From: Deltaproteobacteria bacterium
GTDB lineage: Bacteria; Desulfobacterota; Anaeroferrophillalia; Anaeroferrophillales; Tharpellaceae
Reading direction: 5' to 3'
Assembly: GCA_030595135.1 (NCBI GenBank)
Contig: JAUVDU010000102.1
Span: 1 to 6,247, forward strand
Length of the DNA stretch: 6,247 nucleotides
Made by a program: the position numbers and the translations under genes. The notes under the pieces are model-generated. The model worked only from the letters and a program-made list of their open reading frames with translations. It had not been told where the DNA came from and ran no database searches. Below, one piece after another: positions 1-4,965 of the stretch. Position 1 is the stretch's first letter, and every line of letters starts with the position of its first letter.

Positions 1-774
1 TTTATCGCAGCGCCCCCGGCTATTGGCAAAAATCAGGATTTTCTGATATTTCCACTCCTGAGAGAGATCTCCGACTAGATTGACCAAGTCGCCTTCATCA
101 TTTTTCAAATGCACCAAACGGGGTAGAATCCGGCGATTGATATTGTCGGTTAAAAGTTTGAAGTCCGGCTTGAAATTAAAAAACCGGGCCACCGTATCGG
201 GATCGGCGATGGTCGCTGAAAGAGCAATTTTTTGTAGCGTTTTACCGGTACGACGCTCTAATCTGTGCAAGAGATAAACTAGTTGCTGGCCCCGGTATTG
301 GTGGACAAAAGGGTGAACTTCATCAATAATAACCGTGCGCACCCGCAAAAGAAAAGCCTGGAGCTCCAGATTGGCACTGCCGAGCATAACATCGAGAGAT
401 TCCGGGGTTGTCAACATAAGATCTGGGCAACCGCCGCCGTTAGATTTTACATCTCCGGTGCGAATCGCGAAGTTTAAGCCTAAACGTTCGCTTAAAAGAG
501 TGGCAAAACGCCGCCGCAGATCAAAAGCCAAGGCCCGGGTCGGAACAATATAAATAATCGTTTCCGACAATCCGGAACTGATTATTTTCTCAAGGCAGGG
601 GGCGAGTACGGCCTCGGTTTTGCCGGAACCGGTAGCCGCCTGAATAATCAGATCGCGATTTTCTAAAACCGGTCCGATCGCCTGTTCCTGAATCGGATGC
701 AAACCGGAAAAAGCCCCATAAAAGGCCCTGAATGTATTGGGAAGTTGAAGCAGAGGGGATTTGATTGGAGTCAT
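1..774 (-). CDS. Lhr-like DExH-box superfamily 2 helicase, N-terminal part (runs off the left edge)
   Basis: The minus-strand frame is open from 774 to the window edge and gives 258 residues of an ATP-dependent SF2 helicase. Motifs appear in order: a Q-motif-like HPIQEQ (26-31), Walker A ATGSGKTE (47-54), PTRALA (78-83), RTGD (105-108), TTPESL (122-127), the Walker B box DEVH (151-154), SAT (186-188) and the start of motif IV, LIFANSR (247-253). RTGD followed by TTPESL points to the Lhr-like branch rather than RecQ or DEAD-box RNA helicases. Lhr-like helicases are large, and the second RecA domain and C-terminal part lie outside the window. An in-frame ATG at 801 would add nine residues; neither start has a clear ribosome binding site, and a stop at 808-810 rules out anything longer. 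Upstream lie two BrxD-like ATPase genes. Lhr-like BrxHI accompanies BrxD in some BREX loci, so a shared defence or DNA-processing role is inferred. Confidence 0.9.
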   Translation of the reverse strand, partial: MTPIKSPLLQLPNTFRAFYGAFSGLHPIQEQAIGPVLENRDLIIQAATGSGKTEAVLAPCLEKIISSGLSETIIYIVPTRALAFDLRRRFATLLSERLGLNFAIRTGDVKSNGGGCPDLMLTTPESLDVMLGSANLELQAFLLRVRTVIIDEVHPFVHQYRGQQLVYLLHRLERRTGKTLQKIALSATIADPDTVARFFNFKPDFKLLTDNINRRILPRLVHLKNDEGDLVNLVGDLSQEWKYQKILIFANSRGRCDK

Positions 775-810
775 TAAAAAAGTGTTGGTATGGGGGTACA
801 TTGTGAGCTA

Positions 811-840
811 AACAGGAAAGTTCTTGGGAAAGATCCTGTT
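811..840 (-). other. Hairpin in the leader of the helicase gene
   Basis: A 7-bp perfect inverted repeat, AACAGGA (811-817) with TCCTGTT (834-840), encloses a second 4-bp stem, TCTT (822-825) with AAGA (830-833), around a GGGA loop. A 4-nt bulge (818-821) separates the stems. No T-tract follows on either strand, so it does not look like a normal intrinsic terminator. It lies 10-37 nt upstream of the two possible helicase starts and could affect translation or mRNA stability. No function is shown by the sequence alone. Confidence 0.45.
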
Positions 841-843
841 GTG

Positions 844-872
844 TAAAACCGACCTGCTGCTATGGTTGTCAA
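844..872 (-). promoter_or_regulatory. Weak candidate promoter for the helicase gene
   Basis: A perfect -35 hexamer TTGACA (872-867, minus strand) is followed after 17-18 bp by GTTTTA or TTTTAC, a poor -10 match. It sits between the toxin remnant and the helicase, so it could give the helicase its own transcription. The -10 is weak enough that read-through from the antitoxin promoter is at least as likely. Confidence 0.2.
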
Positions 873-895
873 TTGTCTATTCAGTTGCCGGTTTT

Positions 896-1000
896 TCAGG
901 AAAGATTATAGTCGGGATCAAAACATTTAACTATCGTAGTATGAATTTGTTTTATCATCTTATTATTAACCAGCCAGACTTCACCCTGTTTAATATTCAT
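896..1000 (-). pseudogene. Remnant of a MazF/PemK-family toxin gene, internally deleted
   Basis: A 34-codon minus-strand frame starts at ATG 1000, inside the end of the antitoxin gene (11-nt overlap), with GGGGA 5 nt upstream. Its first residues, MNIKQGEVWLVN, match the classic N-terminal strand of MazF/PemK endoribonucleases, which cleave mRNA and are neutralised by the antitoxin encoded just upstream. Intact family members have roughly 105-120 residues. Here the frame passes from this block directly into a short helical tail (KMIKQIHTTIVKCF) resembling the family's C-terminal helix, then a stop at 896. The RP-containing strand and the catalytic Ser/Thr region are absent, so it cannot be active. 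The 100 bases 901-1000 are about 71% A+T. The homology of the first 12 residues, placed exactly where a toxin gene should begin, is convincing; the tail assignment is less certain. Confidence 0.72.
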
Positions 1001-1247
1001 AGATATCCCCGTTGTCACCGCTCAGCTCTGTAGACAACGTTTTGTAGCCTTTGTCTTTCAAGGCCATTGAGACCCCTTGTGCCCACTTTTCCGCCTCTTT
1101 TTCTTTGAGATAGTTGACGATTGCTTCATTATAAATCGAAGAGAGTGAGACTCGCAGCTCCTTTTTGAGCGCCTGTACCCGCATTTTCAGATCAGAGGGC
1201 ATATTAAATGTTACTTTTTCCATAGAGCACTCGTGTGTAGTAGCCAT
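990..1247 (-). CDS. Ribbon-helix-helix (CopG/MazE-like) antitoxin or repressor
   Basis: This 85-residue protein has a strand KVTFNMP (11-17), an amphipathic helix (about 18-30), a turn and a second helix (about 35-50), the layout of a ribbon-helix-helix DNA-binding fold that dimerises on palindromic operators. The C-terminal part, rich in acidic and aromatic residues and ending GDNGDIYEY, is the kind of extension antitoxins use to wrap the toxin. The start at 1247 is preferred over the internal ATG at 1223 because TAAGGAGA lies 5 nt upstream of it. A perfect consensus promoter with an overlapping palindrome precedes the gene, suggesting autorepression. The stop overlaps the start of a MazF-type toxin remnant, so this is the antitoxin of a type II pair whose toxin has been lost. 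It may survive as an orphan regulator. Confidence 0.85.
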   Translation of the reverse strand: MATTHECSMEKVTFNMPSDLKMRVQALKKELRVSLSSIYNEAIVNYLKEKEAEKWAQGVSMALKDKGYKTLSTELSGDNGDIYEY

Positions 1248-1252
1248 ATTTT

Positions 1253-1260
1253 TCTCCTTA
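1253..1260 (-). promoter_or_regulatory. Strong ribosome binding site of the antitoxin gene
   Basis: TAAGGAGA on the minus strand, 5 nt before the ATG at 1247, is a near-perfect Shine-Dalgarno sequence. It decides the start codon against the internal ATG at 1223, which has none. Confidence 0.85.
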
Positions 1261-1271
1261 TGTTTTATGCA

Positions 1272-1283
1272 GTATTATAATAC
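1272..1283. promoter_or_regulatory. 12-bp palindromic operator over the -10 box
   Basis: GTATTATAATAC is a perfect 12-bp palindrome covering the whole -10 hexamer of the antitoxin promoter. Ribbon-helix-helix antitoxins typically bind such palindromes and repress their own operon, so this is the likely autoregulatory site. The binding assignment is inferred from position and symmetry. Confidence 0.6.
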
Positions 1284-1302
1284 GGCGAACCTTGGATGTC
1301 AA
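1274..1302 (-). promoter_or_regulatory. Perfect consensus sigma-70 promoter of the antitoxin gene
   Basis: On the minus strand, TTGACA (1302-1297), a 17-bp spacer and TATAAT (1279-1274) match the consensus at all 12 positions with optimal spacing. The predicted transcript start is near 1267, giving a leader of about 20 nt that contains the ribosome binding site. It lies in the 82-nt gap after the second ATPase gene, so it starts new transcription inside the gene cluster and may also supply the helicase downstream. Confidence 0.85.
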
Positions 1303-1329
1303 TTTCCAACGATAAAAAAAGTAGCGGGC

Positions 1330-2580
1330 CTAACCTTTCTCTCCTAAGACTATTTTCTGCTGTTGCAGGTCCAATTGCCGGATCAAGGCTTTTATTTTAA
1401 AACGGACTTCCTGGCCTCGGGTGTCGGTCAAGATTTTTGCCATTTTTTCCCGGGTTTCGGATGTGGATGGTTGCCAATTATAGGCTTTGGCGTGCAGATA
1501 GGTAAGTTTTTCGGTAATTGTTGTCCATTCGGAGGCCGAAAGGTCGTTGAGACGATAGAGCGTTAAAGATTGCCAGGCATCGGCATAATTTGTCGCAAAA
1601 TAGGGGGCTTCCGGTTGGTTGCGCAGTCCGATTCGGGCATAATCTTCTCTTTGGACTTGCATGAAAAAGTCATCGGTGAATGCAAAGATCGGATAAAGTC
1701 CGGGATGAGGGGAGTCGGGGAAAAGGAGGCGGTTGAGTACCGCATAACTTTTTCGGCGAATATTAACCCCGCGTTGGACAATCGATTCACCTTCGTCAAA
1801 TAGCAACACCCAACCTTTAAACCCGGCATTGCGAAACATTTCGGCCAAACTGCAGACCATCTGGAAATAGGGTTCCCAACCTTTGCAGGTCAGAGAGGCA
1901 TCTTTATAAAATGAGACCTCGCGATATTTCAAAGCCTGACGAAGACGAGGCAACGATAGAGGGTTACCATTTAAAGCGTTGGCCAGCAGCCAGGGAAACT
2001 CTCGAGGACGGAAATTAAGATGCTGTTTCAAACCTTTTTGCCGTTGAGAAAGCAGCATGTTTTCCTGCACCAGAGCCGTTAAAATAGTTTTAAAGAGGTG
2101 CGGCATAGATTCCGGAAGAATCTCCAGCCGCCCATCCGGCTGGCTTTTCTCAACTATTTTTTGCTCTAAAGCCCAGTTTTTCCACCATTTTACCAAGGAT
2201 AAGGAGTTGTTAGGAAAACTAATTCGACTGAGCAGAGCCCGATAAACCTGGCGAAAATCATGAAACGGAATTTCCCGGGGATCGAGATCGATCTGACTGG
2301 TAACAAAACCTTGATCCAGGGCTCGTTGATTAATATAGGCCAGGCTATGTGATTTGCCCTGACCGTAGGAGCCGCACAGACACAGATGAGGCGATCGGTT
2401 CTCTTCAAGTAATCGAACCCCGGCATCGAAGGTCTTGTTCAATTGCATCTCATGGGCCGTTAGCAAGCGCACCCCAAAAGGGTCAAAGAGTCCTTCCCGC
2501 AGCCGTTCTACAGCTTTTCTTAATTTAAAATTTGTAGCTGCGCCCAGGTTTTCATTAAACTCATGCATCGCCATCGTCAT
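1330..2580 (-). CDS. BrxD-like (DUF2791 family) P-loop ATPase, second copy
   Basis: This 416-residue cytoplasmic AAA+-type ATPase has Walker A GSYGQGKSH (70-78), then PREIPFHDFRQVYRALL (101-117), matching the family's conserved segment after the P-loop. Walker B is GWVLLFDEGES (256-266) with acidic pair D262/E263, and IFAFTDDFF (298-306) is a sensor-like strand. All nucleotide-binding elements are intact. The length fits the BrxD family. BrxD-type ATPases belong to BREX phage-exclusion loci; their exact mechanism is not settled. The start is 3 nt after the stop of the first ATPase gene (TAA GTC ATG), so translation is likely coupled; a second ATG two codons in is also possible. The paralogue next door is clearly divergent outside the motifs, suggesting two distinct subunits of one complex. 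The helicase that would be its partner follows after a toxin-antitoxin relic. Confidence 0.88.
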   Translation of the reverse strand: MTMAMHEFNENLGAATNFKLRKAVERLREGLFDPFGVRLLTAHEMQLNKTFDAGVRLLEENRSPHLCLCGSYGQGKSHSLAYINQRALDQGFVTSQIDLDPREIPFHDFRQVYRALLSRISFPNNSLSLVKWWKNWALEQKIVEKSQPDGRLEILPESMPHLFKTILTALVQENMLLSQRQKGLKQHLNFRPREFPWLLANALNGNPLSLPRLRQALKYREVSFYKDASLTCKGWEPYFQMVCSLAEMFRNAGFKGWVLLFDEGESIVQRGVNIRRKSYAVLNRLLFPDSPHPGLYPIFAFTDDFFMQVQREDYARIGLRNQPEAPYFATNYADAWQSLTLYRLNDLSASEWTTITEKLTYLHAKAYNWQPSTSETREKMAKILTDTRGQEVRFKIKALIRQLDLQQQKIVLGEKG

Positions 2581-2583
2581 GAC

Positions 2584-3909
2584 TTAATTGTCCCAACTTG
2601 GCTCTAACTTTTCAACTTTCTCTTGTTCCATCTCTTGCTGGCTGACAACGATATGCTCAGCCAGATCGAGATTCTCAATCGGGGTTTCACCCTGTTCCGC
2701 TAAATCCAGAAGCCGGATAACCTGTTTGACAAAAAGCCGGACTTCACTCAAAAGCCCCATCTTCTGTTGATTTTCACAGAGTTCCAGTAAAATCTTGTCG
2801 GAAACTGAAGCTGCGGCATCCCAACGATAAGCAATCTGGTGGATATGGCGTAAACGTTGTCCCAGAGTGACAAATTCCTGCTGTTTCAAAGGGGTTTGGT
2901 GGAGATCAACTAGAACCCCACGGTAATTTAATACCCTCTTTCCTGCTGGTTTCTCTTCTTCCTGCTCACCGATAGCCCGAACCCGGCTCCAGAGGGCATC
3001 ATAAGATTTAAAGCCTTTCTCTGACAATAAGACATCCGGAATAATGGCGAAAAAGATATGAAAATATTCAGCCTGCTCGCTGTTGTCGATCAGGAGTCGC
3101 ACATTTTCATAGGCGGCGTTACGAATTGATGCGGACTGGGCGATAACCGTCTCTAACTCATCAAGCAACAAGATCAGCCCTTTATAACCCTGGTAGCGCA
3201 GAAAACTGTTTAAAGAGTTGAGCATCAGCTTGCTGTTGGACTTGTTCACAACCTCAAAAACGGCAAATGGTTTAAGCTCTTTTTTAGTTGCTTTACCAGC
3301 CTCAAACCAATGCAGGAGAAGCTCTCGGGCATTGGTACGATCGTCTTGAGATTCCTCTTCAGATAATGGTGTAAATCGATTTCTGAGCAAAGCGATAAGC
3401 GCATTGGCAAAATTTATATTCATGCCGGAGAGGTTGCGCAGGTTTTCCGCCAGCTCCGCAATCTGTTCCCCGGTAAGTGGGGTTTCAGGTTTTGCTAAAT
3501 CGTCAAGCCATTGTTTGAGCAGGTTGCGGATCCCGAGTCCCGAAAAAGTTCCGCGCAGTTGGCGGACAATATTTTGATAGACCGCCTCAAATTTGTGAAT
3601 CGGGACTTCCCGCGTCAAGACCACGAAAGAGACTGCAAACCCCTGGCTTAAAGCAAGGTGACGAATTATCGACATGAAATGGGTTTTACCGTCACCATAA
3701 TCACCTCGAATAAAACGCACCTTGGCTCCGCCCTGGGCGATGTAATTTTCCAGATCATCGGCGATAAATTTAATCCAGTTTTCACGACCAACCGTAAAAA
3801 AAGGAACTTGATCGGCTGGGACGCTGCCTTTACGCAGCTCTTCAATAATGGGCCGGGCCTGAAACGCTTTCAACCCTTCAATCTCTTTGCCGGTTTTCAG
3901 AAAACTCAT
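2584..3909 (-). CDS. BrxD-like (DUF2791 family) P-loop ATPase, first copy
   Basis: A 441-residue ATPase of the same family as its downstream neighbour. Walker A is GDYGDGKTH (69-77, K75 and T76). TREVPIHKFEAVYQNIVRQL (99-118) is the family's typical post-P-loop block. Walker B is GLILLLDELE (244-253, D250 and E251), with a sensor-like FHIFFAIIPDVL (283-294). The C-terminal tail (about 405-441) is very acidic and probably flexible. No signal peptide or membrane segment is seen. The ATG shares its last base with the TAA stop of the upstream gene (TAATG), which indicates translational coupling and fixes the start. The N-terminal segment EALKAFQARPIIEEL-like (residues 11-25) followed by GRENW (41-45) resembles the opening of other DUF2791 proteins. 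A role with the adjacent Lhr-like helicase is inferred from known BREX gene partnerships; the precise substrate is unknown. Confidence 0.9.
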   Translation of the reverse strand: MSFLKTGKEIEGLKAFQARPIIEELRKGSVPADQVPFFTVGRENWIKFIADDLENYIAQGGAKVRFIRGDYGDGKTHFMSIIRHLALSQGFAVSFVVLTREVPIHKFEAVYQNIVRQLRGTFSGLGIRNLLKQWLDDLAKPETPLTGEQIAELAENLRNLSGMNINFANALIALLRNRFTPLSEEESQDDRTNARELLLHWFEAGKATKKELKPFAVFEVVNKSNSKLMLNSLNSFLRYQGYKGLILLLDELETVIAQSASIRNAAYENVRLLIDNSEQAEYFHIFFAIIPDVLLSEKGFKSYDALWSRVRAIGEQEEEKPAGKRVLNYRGVLVDLHQTPLKQQEFVTLGQRLRHIHQIAYRWDAAASVSDKILLELCENQQKMGLLSEVRLFVKQVIRLLDLAEQGETPIENLDLAEHIVVSQQEMEQEKVEKLEPSWDN

Positions 3910-4745
3910 TATGAATTATCCTCCTTTAAAAAGCTGATAACGCCAATCTGCCGGCGCTCGCCGGTGCGGTCAATAAGCCAAAGGGATTTACGCCCAGAAC
4001 CCAATTTCAGTTGCATGCCATTTGAAGTGCCGCCAATACCCGCTTCGCAATAGCGCCAGATATCGACGCCAAACTGTTCCAGGCTATAACCCCGGAATTT
4101 AGATTTATCCATGTTGCTGAAAAAAGCGACACTCTGCAGGGAGATAACATATTCCAGATAAAACTGGTAAATCGGCACCGGAGTTCCGGCTGTCAGATTA
4201 TCTTTCTTACAGATGTTGAGATAGGTCTCATAAAAACTGTCAATATAGGCCTGCGGGTCGAAAGGCCGGTCGTAAAGCTGTTTTTTCAGCCGTGTAAGGG
4301 CTGTAACAATGCGGCGAGGGTCAATAGATTTCAGGACTTTTTTGTTAATCGTTGTCGTTCTGGCGGCAAAATCAATCTCTCCATAAATACCTTTCAGAAG
4401 AGTGAGGCGGGGGAAATCGATCTCAATCGTCAAGCTCGCCTCATCTCCCAGTCGGGTCAGGTCTTCAATAAATTCCAAGCGGTATTTCTCCACCTGCTCG
4501 CGCGAGTACTTCCGTAAATGGTCAAAAAAAGGTTTGCATGCCGATAACTTGGGCTCCTGCTCCGCATCTTTTGCCAGCTTCGAATTTAAGAGCTCATCCA
4601 ATTGCAGAAAATCATCACGCTCAGCCGAGCGAATACATTTTTTTATAAAATCCGCCAGACGCTGCCCCTGTTTTAACTCTTGTTGAAAGGGTCTGAGAAT
4701 CTCTTTCAAATTGTCCTGGTTTTCCTGCAAAAAAGAATTATCCAT
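3909..4745 (-). CDS. Unrecognised 278-residue protein, first gene of the ATPase operon
   Basis: I do not recognise this family. The protein is soluble, with no signal peptide or membrane helices. Residues 1-100 are helical and highly charged. A mixed region follows with LKGIYGEIDFAARTTTI (117-133), then helices with a cluster of aromatics, FYETYLNICKKD (171-182) and PIYQFYLEYVISLQ (191-204). The C-terminal quarter holds YSLEQFGVDIWRY (220-232) and a predicted beta hairpin SGRKSLWLIDRTGERRQIG (250-268) that looks like a conserved structural core. No nuclease, methylase, nucleotide-binding or zinc-binding motif is evident. The stop overlaps the next ATG by one base, so it is co-translated with the two BrxD-like ATPases and very likely works with them, perhaps as an adaptor or sensor. 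A TerB-domain protein might be expected beside such ATPases, but I see no TerB signature. AAGAGAG about 8 nt before the ATG is a modest ribosome binding site. Confidence 0.85.
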   Translation of the reverse strand: MDNSFLQENQDNLKEILRPFQQELKQGQRLADFIKKCIRSAERDDFLQLDELLNSKLAKDAEQEPKLSACKPFFDHLRKYSREQVEKYRLEFIEDLTRLGDEASLTIEIDFPRLTLLKGIYGEIDFAARTTTINKKVLKSIDPRRIVTALTRLKKQLYDRPFDPQAYIDSFYETYLNICKKDNLTAGTPVPIYQFYLEYVISLQSVAFFSNMDKSKFRGYSLEQFGVDIWRYCEAGIGGTSNGMQLKLGSGRKSLWLIDRTGERRQIGVISFLKEDNS

Positions 4746-4780
4746 ATTTTCAACTCTCTTTGGTTAAGGGTGGTAAGATG

Positions 4781-4788
4781 AAAATTTC
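4781..4788. repeat. Left copy of 8-bp target-site duplication
   Basis: AAAATTTC directly abuts the left end of the miniature element and is repeated in the same orientation, 8 of 8 bases, at 4919-4926. An 8-bp duplication is the length made by IS66-family transposases. Confidence 0.75.
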
Positions 4789-4791
4789 GTA

Positions 4792-4820
4792 ACTATTCAG
4801 CGAAAGTAGAAAAGTACCAA
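4792..4820 (-). promoter_or_regulatory. Weak candidate promoter reading out of the element into the ATPase operon
   Basis: On the minus strand, TTGGTA (4820-4815) and AATAGT (4797-4792) are separated by 17 bp; each matches four of six consensus bases. The -10 lies in the terminal repeat of the element. Predicted transcription would start near 4785, about 40 nt upstream of the start codon. No better promoter is visible between the element and the operon, but the match is weak. Confidence 0.2.
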
Positions 4821-4836
4821 ATATTGATGGATTTTA

Positions 4837-4899
4837 GTAAATTCTGGGGACATAACCTGATTTTCCGAAGGAAATCGGGATTGTGTCCCCTGAATTTAC
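4837..4899. repeat. 63-nt REP-like hairpin with GGGGACA arms, nested in the element
   Basis: GTAAATTC (4837-4844) pairs with GAATTTAC (4892-4899). After one T-T mismatch, GGGGACA (4846-4852) pairs with TGTCCCC (4884-4890). An imperfect inner stem follows, including GATTTTCC against GGAAATC around a GAA turn near 4868. The hairpin is off-centre within the 130-bp element (35 bp to the left repeat, 6 bp to the right), so it looks like a separate repeat unit. Similar GGGGACA palindromes accompany REP-associated tyrosine transposases; that link is from memory and not proven here. It could also act as a transcription barrier between the flanking genes. Confidence 0.7.
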
Positions 4900-4918
4900 G
4901 GGTTAGCTGAATAGTTAC

Positions 4919-4926
4919 AAAATTTC
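4919..4926. repeat. Right copy of 8-bp target-site duplication
   Basis: AAAATTTC directly follows the right terminal repeat and is identical to the copy at 4781-4788. Confidence 0.75.
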
Positions 4927-4965
4927 TATTCTCGGGCAGCCTTCTGGGAGGTTGTCCTTATGCGA

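Larger units (their letters stand above)
4789..4918. mobile_element. 130-bp miniature inverted-repeat element with IS66-type ends
   Basis: Both ends carry a perfect 13-bp terminal inverted repeat, GTAACTATTCAGC (4789-4801) and its complement (4906-4918), flanked by a perfect 8-bp direct duplication, AAAATTTC. Ends beginning GTAA with 8-bp duplications are characteristic of the IS66 family. The element is too short to encode a transposase, so it is a non-autonomous derivative that must be moved in trans. Inside is a 63-nt hairpin repeat. It landed between the HEAT-repeat gene and the ATPase operon, ending 35 bp before the operon's start codon (4745), and so may influence operon expression. The perfect duplication suggests fairly recent insertion. 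Confidence 0.75.

Noticed and set aside
876..883. CTATTCAG match to the terminal repeat of the 130-bp element, as a possible second copy or solo end
   Set aside because: Only 8 bases match, the GTAA end and any partner repeat are missing, and chance can explain it.
824..1033. A 69-codon plus-strand open frame in the gap between antitoxin and helicase genes
   Set aside because: It is antisense to the toxin remnant and the antitoxin end, has no ribosome binding site, and its product shows no recognisable pattern. The minus strand explains the region better.
1311..1335. Possible intrinsic terminator after the second ATPase gene (seven T on the minus strand at 1320-1314)
   Set aside because: The only stem before the T-run is 3 bp (TAG with CTA), too weak to support a terminator call.
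3658..4053. A 131-codon plus-strand open frame across the junction of the first ATPase gene and the 278-residue gene
   Set aside because: It lies antisense to two well-supported coding regions, including the Walker A segment, and its composition looks like a shadow frame.
1..4745. Calling the locus a full BREX system
   Set aside because: Only BrxD-like and BrxHI-like components are visible; the defining PglZ and BrxC or methylase genes are absent from the window.
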